Source: Paenibacillus mucilaginosus 3016 | GTDB lineage: Bacteria; Bacillota; Bacilli; Paenibacillales; NBRC-103111 | NCBI RefSeq assembly: GCF_000250655.1 | Contig: NC_016935.1 | Span: 5,102,001 to 5,166,000 of the forward strand | Length of the DNA stretch: 64,000 bases | Direction: 5' to 3' | Shown: piece after piece, positions 1 to 8,519 of the stretch | How positions within the stretch are numbered: position 1 is the first letter of the stretch | Layout: every line of letters starts with the position of its first letter | Program-made: the position numbers and the translations under genes | Notes under the pieces: generated by a model | What the model was told of the DNA's origin: nothing | The model's database searches: none | The model's input: the letters and a program-made list of their open reading frames with translations, nothing else

Positions 1-224
1 AACGAGCCGAAGAACTTGGTGTCCCCCATAATCTCCTTGTAGGAGCCGAGATTGAAGCCGACCGGCCACAGACGGACCTCTCCGGCCGACGCCGCCGCAT
101 TATCGCTGAGCGACACGGCCAGCGTATACCAGATCGGGAGCACGCACAGCAGCGCAGCTCCCGCCAGCAGCACCACCAGCGCGCCGTCGACTACCCGGGA
201 GCCCCAGGTCGTTTCGCGAACCAT
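1..224 (-). CDS. Sugar ABC transporter permease, YtcP/LplC type (partial, cut by left edge)
   Basis: The first 74 residues or so of an inner-membrane permease are present; the rest lies beyond base 1. The start at 224 follows a purine-rich GGGAAAGGGGGG ribosome site. A hydrophobic stretch at about residues 14-38 is the first membrane segment, followed by an extracellular loop with the W-P-x-x-F/W-x-L/x-x-Y-K-x-I pattern typical of CUT1 permeases of the LplC/YtcP type. It lies 42 bases downstream of an LplB-type permease on the same strand, the usual pair that forms the membrane channel for an oligosaccharide lipoprotein. No ATPase is nearby, and in this family a shared MsmX-like ATPase encoded elsewhere normally energises the pair. 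Family assignment is firm; the substrate is unknown. Confidence 0.85.
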   Translation of the reverse strand, partial: MVRETTWGSRVVDGALVVLLAGAALLCVLPIWYTLAVSLSDNAAASAGEVRLWPVGFNLGSYKEIMGDTKFFGS

Positions 225-266
225 AACGGTCCCCCCTTTCCCTTTCATGAATGGATACTTTCCGAA

Positions 267-1157
267 CTAAAAAATCCGGTAACCCGCAAACCTGGAGGCA
301 AGCAGATACGATACGGTAATCAGGATGAAGGAGATCACGGACTTCAGCAGCCCTGTGGCCGTAGCCAGGCCATACTGCAGATCGACAAGCCCCGTCCGGT
401 ACACCCAGGTGTCGATAATATCTCCGGTGGAGTAGACCAGCGGGTTGTACAGATTGAAAATCTGGTCGAAGCCCGCATTGAGCACGTTCCCGAGGCTGAG
501 CACCGCAAGCAGAATAATCGTGGTGACGATACCGGGCAGCGTCACATGCAGCAGCCGCTGCCAGCGGGTCGCCCCGTCGATCGCCGCCGCTTCGTAGAGC
601 GAAGGGTTGATGCCCGTCAGGGCGGCCAGGAAGATGATCGTATTGAAGCCGAACTCCTTCCAGACATCGCTGCCTACAATCAGGAACGGGAACAGATCGG
701 CCCGCGCGAAGAACAGGATCGGCTCCATCCCGAAGACGGACAAGATCTGGTTGACCGGCCCCTTGTAGGCGAAGACGTCGAGCAGAATCCCGGCCAGGAT
801 GACCCACGACAGAAAATGCGGCAGATACACGATCGTCTGCACCCACTTCTTCATCACGGCGAGCTGCACTTCATGGAGCATCAGTGCGAAGACGAGCGGG
901 ACGATGAGGTTGGCGACAATTTTCATGACCGCGATCACGATCGTGTTGCGGAACACCAGCCCGCTGTCCCCGAGCGAGAACATGTAGCGGAAGTTATCCA
1001 GGCCGACCCAGTCGGAATGCAGGATGCCGAGCCCCGGATTGTAGTCCTGGAAGGCAATGACGATCCCGAACATCGGCACGATGCTGAACAGCGTGAGCCA
1101 GATCATGCCGGGAAGCAGCATCAGGTAGTAATGCTTCACGAATCCTTTCGTTCTCAT
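267..1157 (-). CDS. Sugar ABC transporter permease, LplB type
   Basis: A 296-residue integral membrane permease with about six hydrophobic helices. The N-terminal K-H-Y-Y-L-M-L-L-P-G-M segment, the Y-L-P-H-F-L-S-W stretch near the middle and the E-A-A-A-I-D-G-A coupling (EAA) loop are hallmarks of LplB/YtcP-partner permeases of the CUT1 family. The EAA loop contacts the cytoplasmic ATPase. I start at 1157, where an AAAGGTG site precedes ATG; the frame stays open further upstream only because it reads into the repeat array. The binding lipoprotein gene lies upstream beyond the repeats and the second permease 42 bases downstream, so all three are probably one transcript. The likely role is uptake of a plant-derived oligosaccharide; the sugar cannot be named from sequence. 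Confidence 0.9.
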   Translation of the reverse strand: MRTKGFVKHYYLMLLPGMIWLTLFSIVPMFGIVIAFQDYNPGLGILHSDWVGLDNFRYMFSLGDSGLVFRNTIVIAVMKIVANLIVPLVFALMLHEVQLAVMKKWVQTIVYLPHFLSWVILAGILLDVFAYKGPVNQILSVFGMEPILFFARADLFPFLIVGSDVWKEFGFNTIIFLAALTGINPSLYEAAAIDGATRWQRLLHVTLPGIVTTIILLAVLSLGNVLNAGFDQIFNLYNPLVYSTGDIIDTWVYRTGLVDLQYGLATATGLLKSVISFILITVSYLLASRFAGYRIF

Positions 1158-1285
1158 GGCAGAGCACCTTTCCATGCTATAGATTCTGTGAGCAGCGAGG
1201 CATCCCCACTTTCGGGATCCCCGGCTGCATTCACAGTTTCCTGAAGTGACCTTGTATTTGATCTTTTTAGCTGCCTGCGATGTAG

Positions 1286-1627
1286 TTCGTTTTTGAAAGC
1301 GACCTTTATGCGAAGCATAACGGAGCACAAAAACGAATCTACGAGCACTTATCCTTTCCTGCCGGCGACGTATTTCGTTTTTGACAGCGACCTTTATGCG
1401 AAGCATAACGGAGCGCAAAAACGAATCTACGAGCACTTCATCTTTGATCTTTTTTACCGGCGAAGTAGTTCGTTTTTGACAGCGACCTTTATGCGAAGCA
1501 TAACGGAGCGCAAAAACGAATCTACGAGCACTTCATCTTTGATCTTTTTTACCGGCGAAGTAGTTCGTTTTTGAAAGCGACCTTTATGCGGAGCATAACG
1601 GAGCGCAAAAACGAATCTACGAGCACT
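1286..1627. repeat. Four tandem 64-bp hairpin (REP-like) units between lipoprotein and permease genes
   Basis: Copies start at 1286, 1374, 1469 and 1564 (periods 88, 95 and 95). Each 64-base core has an outer perfect inverted repeat (TTCGTTTTTG and CAAAAACGAA) enclosing an inner hairpin TTATGC-GAA-GCATAA. The 32-base linkers between copies 2-3 and 3-4 are the same sequence, so the unit was duplicated in tandem. The array fills the gap between the stop of the binding-lipoprotein gene (1639) and the permease start (1157), inside the presumed transcript. By analogy with the REP elements between malE and malF of E. coli, it may stabilise the upstream mRNA and dampen permease expression. No other copies were noticed in this window. 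Confidence 0.9.
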
Positions 1628-1638
1628 CTACGAGCAAA

Positions 1639-3342
1639 TTATTTCGATGCTTCCTCCACCTCGGCAGTGATCTGATCGCCGCCCTGCTTTTTCCAGTTCG
1701 TCACGAATTGGTCGAAGGTCTCAAGCGGCGCAGCCCCCATGATGATCTTCAGGAACGTCTCCTTCTCGAGCTTGTCGAGGTTCGCCCAGCGGCTCTCCAT
1801 CGTCTTCGTCTGCGAGTAGGTGACGCTGTAGGTCTTCTTGTACGGCTTCTCGAGCGCCGCCACCCCGACGAAGGTCGAATACATCCGCTTCCACACCCCA
1901 AGGTCCGCCTCAGGATTCCAGTACTGGATATCCACCTTGTCGTACGGCTCGAGCTTCACCTTCTTGACGTTCTCGGCGTCGGCCTTGAGCAGCTTGTAGC
2001 CCGGCAGGTCGAGCTCCTCCGGCTTCTTCGTGCCGGCGAGCACTTCGCGCAGCATCTTCAGCGTGACGTCCATCTCGTCCATCGGCGCGAACACGAGGCG
2101 CAGCGGATAGTTGGCGATCGCCACCTTGACGTCGAACTTGGATTCGTCGCGCAGCAGCAGGTTGATCATCTTCATGGCCGCCTCCGGGTGCTCATAGCCC
2201 TTGCGGACGACCACGAACTGATTGGACGGCGTGCCCATGTGCGGCGTGAACTCGCCGCTTGCATCCAGCGGTACGGCGTACGCCTGCCAGTTCGCCTTCG
2301 GATCGTTCTTGATCGCATCCCCGAGCGGGCCGTAGCCGCCCCACCACATGCCGAACCAGATCCCGGACTTGCCGCTCTTAATCAGCTCGGAGGTGTCCTT
2401 GCGCACGCTCATCTCCTTGTCGATGAGGCCCTTGGCGTAGAGGTCGCGAAGCTTGGCGAGCGCCTCCTTCGTCTCCGGCTGGATCGAGCCGTAGACCGGC
2501 TTGCCGTCCGCCCCCTTGAGCCAGAAGCCGGGATAGGCATGGAACGAGGAGAAAATCGGATCGAAGCCGTAGTTGTTATTGTTCGGCGTAATGAAATTGG
2601 CATGAAGCAGTCCGCCCGCCTGCGGGCCCGTGATCCCGATCGTGTCGGCCTTTCCGTTGCCGTCCGGATCCTGCTCGACGAACGCCTTGGCCGTCTTCTC
2701 CAGATCGTCGATCGTCTTCGGCACGGGCAGGCCGAGTTTATCCAGCCAATCCTTGCGGATCCACATCAGATGAACCATATCCGACTCCGTGGTGACATTC
2801 GGGATGGCCATCATCCTGCCGTTGAAGGTGACGGCCTTGGTGGCAAGCCCCTTCGTCGACTCGATAATGCTCTTGACCGCCGGCGAGGCATACTGCGCGA
2901 ATACATCCGTCATGTCGGTCAGCTGGCCCGCCTTCACCATCTGGCGCAGCTGCGTGTCGTTGACAACCATGGTGTCCGGCAGATCATTGCTCGCGATGGA
3001 CAGGTTGACCTTCTGGTCGTAGTCCTTGCCCGCTGCGGCCTGCCAGACGAGCTTCGAGTCGATGTTCAGGTGCTCCTTGACGTAGCGCGTGTACTGGTTG
3101 CTCTCCGGCGTGTCGCCTGCCGGCAGGCTCTTGTCCGTCGGATCGACACTCTTGCCGATGGTGATCGTCACCGGCTGGTCGTACTTGCCGAACGGATCGG
3201 CCGGAGCGGCGGCGCTCTTGTCTGCGGCCGGCTTCGGATCGGAGGATGCGGCCGGCTGCTTCTCGGCCGGTGTGCTGCAGGCGGTGACGGTCAGCAGACC
3301 GGCGGCTACCAGGATGGGAAGGCCTCTTCGAATCTTGCGCAT
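1639..3342 (-). CDS. Extracellular oligosaccharide-binding lipoprotein (YtcQ/LplA type)
   Basis: A 567-residue solute-binding lipoprotein. Residues 1-22 form a type II signal peptide (R-K-I-R-R, hydrophobic core, lipobox V-T-A-C), followed by a low-complexity Ala/Pro/Lys linker. The mature part carries the Paenibacillus-type features of this large family: D-L-P-D near residue 120, the W-I-R-K-D-W-L-D-K-L-G motif, D-P-D-G-N-G-K calcium-like loop, and a C-terminal I-I-M-G-x-x-P-L-E-T-F-D-x-F-V segment. It should tether to the membrane outside the cell and hand sugars to the two downstream permeases. The start has a GAAAGAAGGGG site. It lies just downstream of a kinase/response-regulator pair that probably controls it. 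The substrate is not predictable. Confidence 0.92.
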   Translation of the reverse strand: MRKIRRGLPILVAAGLLTVTACSTPAEKQPAASSDPKPAADKSAAAPADPFGKYDQPVTITIGKSVDPTDKSLPAGDTPESNQYTRYVKEHLNIDSKLVWQAAAGKDYDQKVNLSIASNDLPDTMVVNDTQLRQMVKAGQLTDMTDVFAQYASPAVKSIIESTKGLATKAVTFNGRMMAIPNVTTESDMVHLMWIRKDWLDKLGLPVPKTIDDLEKTAKAFVEQDPDGNGKADTIGITGPQAGGLLHANFITPNNNNYGFDPIFSSFHAYPGFWLKGADGKPVYGSIQPETKEALAKLRDLYAKGLIDKEMSVRKDTSELIKSGKSGIWFGMWWGGYGPLGDAIKNDPKANWQAYAVPLDASGEFTPHMGTPSNQFVVVRKGYEHPEAAMKMINLLLRDESKFDVKVAIANYPLRLVFAPMDEMDVTLKMLREVLAGTKKPEELDLPGYKLLKADAENVKKVKLEPYDKVDIQYWNPEADLGVWKRMYSTFVGVAALEKPYKKTYSVTYSQTKTMESRWANLDKLEKETFLKIIMGAAPLETFDQFVTNWKKQGGDQITAEVEEASK

Positions 3343-3368
3343 GAATACCCCTTCTTTCTGTTCAATAT

Positions 3369-3433
3369 GGTCAGGCGGACAGAATGCAGTGCGGTCAGGC
3401 TCATCTCGCTGGAAAGGCTTACAACCCTAGGGT
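3369..3433 (-). promoter_or_regulatory. Direct repeats and palindrome upstream of binding lipoprotein 1
   Basis: Two copies of GGTCAGGC (3369-3376 and 3393-3400, 24 bases apart) and a perfect 10-base palindrome ACCCTAGGGT (3424-3433) lie 27-91 bases before the lipoprotein start. These are plausible binding sites for the AraC-type regulator encoded just upstream, but I cannot place a convincing -35/-10 pair. Confidence 0.35.
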
Positions 3434-3478
3434 ACCATAACCGCCGGCATCTGCCGGATGGCGCAGGGTCTTCGATTC

Positions 3479-3580
3479 GGGGGGACATTTGACCGCCTTC
3501 TCGTCGCCGCAACGGATTCGGGACTGCCTCCCGACATTGTTTTTCCCCATGGATTCGCGCGTACGGTCATTTGTCCCCCC
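3479..3580. promoter_or_regulatory. Long-range 17-bp inverted repeat between regulator 1 and lipoprotein 1
   Basis: The arm at 3479-3495 (GGGGGGACATTTGACCG) and the arm at 3564-3580 (reverse complement GGGGGGACAAATGACCG) match at 14 or 15 of 17 positions around a central A/T block. Centres are about 85 bases apart, close to eight helical turns. The second arm contains the last codons and stop of the response-regulator gene. It may be a pair of half-sites for DNA looping or a large-loop transcript hairpin; there is no U-tract to support a terminator. Confidence 0.45.
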
Positions 3581-5060
3581 CGTCAGGCGACACGGCTCCC
3601 CCCTGCTTCCTTACCTGACGGTATTCGCTCGGCAGCAGGCCGGTCACCTCGCGGAAGGTCCGGCGAAAATACTTTTCGTCCAGGTATCCGGTCTTCTCGG
3701 CGATCCACTGCACGGGCTTGTCCGTATGAATCAGGAATTCCTCCGCCTTGGCCATCCGCACCTTCCTCAGGTATTCGTTGAAGGTGCAGCCGACGATCGC
3801 CTTGAAGCATTCACTGAAATGGCTGCGGCTCATGTGCACCCGCCGGGCGGCCTCCTGTGCCGTCATCTCCCCGCCCAGCTCTTCATGAATGAGGTGAACG
3901 CTCTTCATCACGGCTTCCACGACCTCCTCCGAATGCGTGGAGCGGCCCATCGCCTGCCGCACTTCGGCACTGGTCGCATCGATCCACTGCATGGCTTCGT
4001 ACCGGTATACCATGCCGGCGGGCGGCCGGATCTCGAGTCCGGCCACCTCGCGGAAGAACCGGCCCCAGGAAGCGGCCAGCGTGTACAGCAAGGCATACAG
4101 CGCCGCCGGGGCCATTCGGGCCGCCGCCAGCCTCTGCTTCATCTCCGCGCACCGGGCCGTGCTGTGGATCCACTCGGGCGAGAGCCACGGCTCGGCCGGC
4201 AGCACGGCAGACGCGCCGGCCGCCGGAGTGCCCGGCTCCCCCGCCGCCTTCCACCCGCATGCCGCCCACTCGGCCGGGCAGAAGGGTCCCGGCAGCCGCC
4301 CGTCCGGCCGCATATCGCGGAACAGGCAGTGGTCCTTGTACTCGCGCAGGGCTCGCTGCACCTCGCCGGGGCTGCTCCGCCGCAGGCCGTCCAGCTCGAG
4401 CAGTGCCCAGCCGGGCGCGATCTGCTGCCGCTGCCACTGCTCCTCCACGCGGCTCAGCGCAGCTTCCGCACCGGCTCCGGCCGCCGGCTGCCACAGCCAC
4501 AGGCCGCGCTCGAGCTCCTGCAGCTGCGGCGCGGCTGGGGCCTCCCCGGCGCCGGCGAGCAGCCCCGGCAGCCATGCCGCATCCGCGTCCGGCAGCAGCG
4601 TCAGGAAGGCGGCGCCGCACTCCGCCCCCTGGACGTCTCCCTCGCCCGCACCCGGCTCGACCGCCGGCTGCCCCGCCTGCACCTCGCGGATCCGCCCGGC
4701 GATCCGCCCGAGCACCTCTTCGAAGCGCTCGGTCTCGAGCTGTACCTTTGCGATGTAGTCGATCGCCCCAAGGCGCAGCGCTTCCTGGATATACTCAAAA
4801 TCCTGGTGCAGCGTCAGCACGGCGATATGTACTGGAATGTTCCTGCGGCGCACCTCGCGGATGAGCTCGATCCCCGTCATCACCGGCATGGCCAGATCGG
4901 TCAGCAGCAGATCGACCCTGTGCGACTCCAGGAATTCCAGCGCCTTCATTCCGTTCGCGGCTTCCCCCGCGACCTCCATCCCGCACTCTTTCCATGGCAT
5001 CGCAGCAATCAGCCCTTTGCGCACCAGCTTGTCATCGTCCACGACCAGAACCTGTATCAT
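3567..5060 (-). CDS. Response regulator 1, receiver plus AraC-type DNA-binding domain (YesN type)
   Basis: A 497-residue cytoplasmic regulator. Residues 1-120 form a receiver with acidic pocket D8-D9-D10, phospho-acceptor D55 (L-L-T-D-L-A-M-P) and K105. A variable, Ala/Gly/Pro-rich middle spans about 125-390. The last 100 residues form a double helix-turn-helix AraC domain (M-T-A-Q-E-A-A-R-R-V-H-M-S-R-S-H-F-S, then the G-Y-L-D-E-K-Y-F-R-R-T-F second helix). Its ATG overlaps the kinase stop in ATGA, so the two are translationally coupled. The usual K-P after the receiver lysine is K-V here, and the normal Y-D-E-F segment reads H-Q-D-F, so signalling at this face may differ. The likely target is the downstream transporter operon. 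Confidence 0.93.
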   Translation of the reverse strand: MIQVLVVDDDKLVRKGLIAAMPWKECGMEVAGEAANGMKALEFLESHRVDLLLTDLAMPVMTGIELIREVRRRNIPVHIAVLTLHQDFEYIQEALRLGAIDYIAKVQLETERFEEVLGRIAGRIREVQAGQPAVEPGAGEGDVQGAECGAAFLTLLPDADAAWLPGLLAGAGEAPAAPQLQELERGLWLWQPAAGAGAEAALSRVEEQWQRQQIAPGWALLELDGLRRSSPGEVQRALREYKDHCLFRDMRPDGRLPGPFCPAEWAACGWKAAGEPGTPAAGASAVLPAEPWLSPEWIHSTARCAEMKQRLAAARMAPAALYALLYTLAASWGRFFREVAGLEIRPPAGMVYRYEAMQWIDATSAEVRQAMGRSTHSEEVVEAVMKSVHLIHEELGGEMTAQEAARRVHMSRSHFSECFKAIVGCTFNEYLRKVRMAKAEEFLIHTDKPVQWIAEKTGYLDEKYFRRTFREVTGLLPSEYRQVRKQGGAVSPDGGDK

Positions 5061-6850
5061 GTGTAATCCTCCCCTGTCAGCGGCAGCCTCAGCTCAATCC
5101 GGGTGCCCTCACCCGCAGCGCTCCGGATCGCAAGCCCGGCCCCCTCGCCGTAATGGATCGCCATCATCCGTTTGACATAGTTCATTCCGATGCCCATCCC
5201 CACACGCCTCTCCTCGGGAGGGGGCTCCTCCAGCAGCCGGCGGACGGCCTCCTCGCTCATGCCGGCCCCGTTGTCCTGCACGATAATCCTCACGGCCGAT
5301 CCTTCCTGCCGTACATCCACCTCAATGAGCCCCTCGTCATCCAGCCCGTGATAGAGCGCATTCTCGACCAGCGGCTGCAGGAGGAACCGCGGGATCGGGG
5401 TATCCAGCACCCGTTCGTCCGCTTCGATGCGGACAAGGAACTTGAAGTCGTACCGGATCTCCTGGAGGGTCAAGTACTGCTGCAGCGCATCCAGCTCCTC
5501 GCGGATCGTTGACTCTTGGCCGAGCTTGCCGAGGTTGTAATACAGCAGCTTGTTGAGCGACTGCACCAGCCGGTCGATCTCCCCCTGTCCGTGCAGGACG
5601 GCCAGCCAGTGCACCGTATCCAGCGTGTTCATCAGAAAATGCGGGTTAATCTGGTACAGCAGCTTCTCCACCTCGAGATCCGCACGCCGCTTCTCCTTCT
5701 GTTCCACCTCCGCGAACAGGGTCCAGATCTGGCCGCGCATCTCCCGGAACCGTTGAAGAAGATCGTCGAACTCCGGGATGTGGGTAGCCGGCGCCAGCGA
5801 AGCTGCGGTCTCCACTGCGCTCTCCCCCCCGGGCTGCCCCTGCCCGCTCTGCTGCTCCATGCTCTCGATCTCCCCGTGAAAGGCGCCTAGCGGCTTGTAC
5901 ACCATTTTCCACAGGAGCCATCCCAGCAGGAGCGAGATCAGCAGGAACACCAGCGAGCTCAGCAGCACCTGGGTCCACCAGCGGTTCATCTCCCGGTTGT
6001 AATCGCCCGCGGGAATGACGGACAGCACGCTCCAGCCCTGGCTGCTCCGCTCCCGGAACCAGTAATGGCCCGCATACTCGCCCGAAGTCCCTTCTCTGGT
6101 GAAGCCCGGAAAGAGGGAGTCGACCGGAAACACAGAGGGGATGTGGCTGTAGGCAACCCGGCCGTCATGGTCGAGGATCAGGTGCGCCACCTTCCCGCCG
6201 AAGCCGTCGCCGGTCAGGATCCCGCTCGTCAGCCGGAAGCCCGATTCGATGTAGACGTACACATCCTGCCGGTCAGGCAGCTCCACTCGGCGCAGTGCCG
6301 AGAGCACGATCTGGTTGACGAACCGGTTGCTGCTCGGATGAGGTCCGTAGTAGGAGATCCCGTTATAATGCCCGAGCAGCGGCGCCTTCTCGGGAGCGAA
6401 GCCGTCCTTCACGCCCATGTTCTCGAAGATCGTCGTGCCTTCTTTTTGAAAATAGTACAGCGTCAGTCCGATGTTGGGGTTCGTAAAGGTGATGAGACTG
6501 AGCTCGTTCCTCACCTCTTCCGTCAGCCGGGAGCGCTCGTAAGGCTCCTTCGCCGCCAGCAGCAGGTCCAGCTTGCGCCCGACCGACCCTTCGAAGGCCA
6601 GCTGCTGGGATACATGGTTCAGGTTGGTGAGCGTATTCTCGAGCGACTGCTGCACGCCCTTCAGATTGCTGACAATGCCGGATTGGATCTTGTTCTGCAG
6701 CATGGAATAGATGGTGGAGTAAGAGATCGCCCCGATGCTGAGGAACGGAATCAGGGAACTGCCCAGAAAGAGGATCATGATCCGCCTCTTCAATGTAAGC
6801 CCTTGCAAATATCGGTATGCACTGGATTTGCTTCGTACAGTACTGCTCAT
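5057..6850 (-). CDS. Sensor histidine kinase 1 (YesM type)
   Basis: A 597-residue membrane kinase. A first membrane helix is at about residues 23-45 (M-I-L-F-L-G-S-S-L-I-P), followed by a large extracellular sensor region, a second helix near 300-320 and a HAMP-like linker. The His_kinase (LytS/YesM) phospho-acceptor is H404 in the Q-I-N-P-H-F-L-M-N-T-L motif, and the ATPase domain has L-L-Q-P-L-V-E-N-A-L-Y-H-G (N box) and D-N-G-A-G-M (G1 box). Start 6850 is chosen because GGGAGCGG precedes it and the preceding in-frame stretch has no membrane-protein character. It should sense an extracellular sugar, perhaps via the binding lipoprotein, and phosphorylate the coupled regulator. Confidence 0.93.
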   Translation of the reverse strand: MSSTVRSKSSAYRYLQGLTLKRRIMILFLGSSLIPFLSIGAISYSTIYSMLQNKIQSGIVSNLKGVQQSLENTLTNLNHVSQQLAFEGSVGRKLDLLLAAKEPYERSRLTEEVRNELSLITFTNPNIGLTLYYFQKEGTTIFENMGVKDGFAPEKAPLLGHYNGISYYGPHPSSNRFVNQIVLSALRRVELPDRQDVYVYIESGFRLTSGILTGDGFGGKVAHLILDHDGRVAYSHIPSVFPVDSLFPGFTREGTSGEYAGHYWFRERSSQGWSVLSVIPAGDYNREMNRWWTQVLLSSLVFLLISLLLGWLLWKMVYKPLGAFHGEIESMEQQSGQGQPGGESAVETAASLAPATHIPEFDDLLQRFREMRGQIWTLFAEVEQKEKRRADLEVEKLLYQINPHFLMNTLDTVHWLAVLHGQGEIDRLVQSLNKLLYYNLGKLGQESTIREELDALQQYLTLQEIRYDFKFLVRIEADERVLDTPIPRFLLQPLVENALYHGLDDEGLIEVDVRQEGSAVRIIVQDNGAGMSEEAVRRLLEEPPPEERRVGMGIGMNYVKRMMAIHYGEGAGLAIRSAAGEGTRIELRLPLTGEDYT

Positions 6851-7326
6851 AAACCGCTCCCTTCCCCTCCTGCGTTTGTCCGTTCCGGTAATAAAGCCGA
6901 TTAGGTGACGAAGGTTCCCCATAGGAACCGGCACCCTCCCGTCCTGCTCTATGATACATCGGCCCTTGCGGCAAAATCGAGCAAAAATGGTCACACCGGA
7001 GAAAATCATCCGAAGGCGCTCAGATGCGGTACGCCGAATCATCGTATCCCGTGATGCCGGTATGGTCCCGTTCCTGCCTCCAACGCCAACAGACCGCCGG
7101 TTATTTACCGGCGGCCCCTATGAGGTCGATCTAAGGTCAGTCGCAGACTATCCTTTATGGTTCCCTTGCATGCGCTTACCCGTTCCTGCTTCCCGAACCG
7201 AACCCGATGAGATACCCGTCCGGGTCCGGGAAAGAATTACCCCATTTATGGAACATTGCTCACTCCCATTCTATCGAACATACGTTCCTGTGGACACGGC
7301 CTTTTGTACTATTCAGCCGACACCGC
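6851..7326. other. Gene-free stretch with a GC-rich hairpin
   Basis: These 476 bases lie upstream of the kinase gene and downstream of the phosphotransferase gene, both on the minus strand. I find no coding region I can support: the open frames are short, lack ribosome sites and show no domain. A perfect 8-bp stem (CCGCCGGT at 7094-7101 with ACCGGCGG at 7107-7114) is present without a U-tract. The promoter for the kinase/regulator pair should be here, but I cannot identify it with confidence. Confidence 0.5.
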
Positions 7327-8313
7327 TCACTGCAGCGCTTTCCCGAAGCCGGCGGCACGCTCCCGAAGGACCTCAGATAGCTGCGTCCTTAACTGGCGCA
7401 TCCATTCGGGTTCATGCCTCCACCGCTCGCTACTAGCCCGGAGCACACGGGCATATCCGTACAGATCGGCAAACCGCCTGCACGCCGGCAGAACCGATTC
7501 CCAATCCTCTGGAAGCTCGTATTCCAAGAGGTATCCTTGAATGAACTGTTCCTTTTTCTGCGAGAAACACTCGGGCCGGATATAGTCCCGCAGGCTGTGG
7601 AGCGCTTGTTCGATGTCCATGGCATACCAGTGGTACATGGCGTCGTCAAAATCGATGGCATGGCACACACCGGAGGCTTCGTCAAAGAACACATTATCAT
7701 ACTCAAAATCATAGTGGATCAGGCCGTAATTGCCGGCGGTCACCGGCAGTCCGGAGAAATACTCCCTCAGCCTGGCGGCTTCCCCTGCGGCCGCTTCCTC
7801 CGAGGGAAACGCCCTCAGGACCGCCTGCACCCAATCCAGCACATCGAAGCAGGACCATCTTCGGGTTCCTGAGGGCGAGTAAAGGCTCGATAGCCGGTGA
7901 AGCTTCCCAAGCGCCTTGCCATGCGCGGCGATCACTTCATCACTGAAGTTCGTCCGGTGGATCGGCACACCCGGCACCCGGCGGAACACGGAGGCGAAGT
8001 ATCCGCCCCATGGCGTCGCCGCTTCGATCAGCACCCTGCCCTCCCGGGAAGGCACGGGCTCCAGAGCTTCATACCCGTTCTCCCGAAGATAGGCGATGAA
8101 CTCCAGTTCCGCCGAGATCTGCTCCTTCCGCTTCTCTTCGGCCGGAGCAAACCGCAGCAGCTGCGTCCCTCCCTCATTCCGGAACGGATAAATGGCATTC
8201 GAGGAGATCCGGTAGTGCCTGAACATCTCCAGGGAATCCGGATCATACTTCCAGTATTCCAGAAGCATCCGGGCCAGGTCTTCATTGTTGAACAGATACT
8301 TTAATTGGAGCAT
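7327..8313 (-). CDS. Phosphotransferase family protein (APH/choline-kinase fold)
   Basis: A 328-residue soluble enzyme with a small-molecule kinase fold. The Brenner-type catalytic motif is I-H-Y-D-F-E-Y-D-N-V at mid-C-terminal position (catalytic Asp and Asn), followed by the metal-binding H-A-I-D-F-D-D-A motif, as in aminoglycoside, homoserine and choline kinases of the APH family. The N-terminal lobe has a Y-P-F-R-N-E-G-G-T-Q-L-L-R-F strand pair. Start 8313 is supported by GTGAGGGAGGA at proper spacing. It stands alone between a kinase operon and a sigma-factor operon, so context gives no substrate. It need not be a resistance gene, since most chromosomal members in Paenibacillus are uncharacterised. 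Confidence 0.8.
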   Translation of the reverse strand: MLQLKYLFNNEDLARMLLEYWKYDPDSLEMFRHYRISSNAIYPFRNEGGTQLLRFAPAEEKRKEQISAELEFIAYLRENGYEALEPVPSREGRVLIEAATPWGGYFASVFRRVPGVPIHRTNFSDEVIAAHGKALGKLHRLSSLYSPSGTRRWSCFDVLDWVQAVLRAFPSEEAAAGEAARLREYFSGLPVTAGNYGLIHYDFEYDNVFFDEASGVCHAIDFDDAMYHWYAMDIEQALHSLRDYIRPECFSQKKEQFIQGYLLEYELPEDWESVLPACRRFADLYGYARVLRASSERWRHEPEWMRQLRTQLSEVLRERAAGFGKALQ

Positions 8314-8408
8314 GGATATTCCTCCCTCACTTCTGGAGCATTGTGCATTCACCCCTTCGATCTTACAATCCCGGATGAAGAGGGGGTAGGGAGATCTTGG
8401 GTTTAATC

Positions 8409-8442
8409 AAAAAAGCCCAACAGGCATGATGCCGGTCAGGCT
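8409..8442 (-). terminator. Rho-independent terminator after the ECF sigma gene
   Basis: Read on the minus strand, AGCCTGACCGGCAT pairs imperfectly with ATGCCTGTTGGGCT and is followed by TTTTTT. It lies about 80 bases past the sigma-factor stop. Confidence 0.75.
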
Positions 8443-8519
8443 GCGCAGTGCAGGAGTCCAATGAAGTCACGTACAACGAACGGAAAGGGAAGCTGCAGCA
8501 CTTGATCTGCCGTGACTCC

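Noticed and set aside
1293-1574. Protein encoded across the hairpin repeats
   Set aside because: The frame is just a translation of the tandem repeats on the strand opposite to the operon, without a ribosome site.
1286-1627. CRISPR array
   Set aside because: The units are 64 bases long with internal hairpins, there are only four copies, the linkers are repeated rather than unique, and no cas genes are present.
7094-7114. Terminator
   Set aside because: The 8-bp GC stem has no U-tract on either strand and no gene ends nearby.
7327-8313. Aminoglycoside resistance gene
   Set aside because: Only the general kinase fold is supported; there is no mobile-element context or specific resistance signature.
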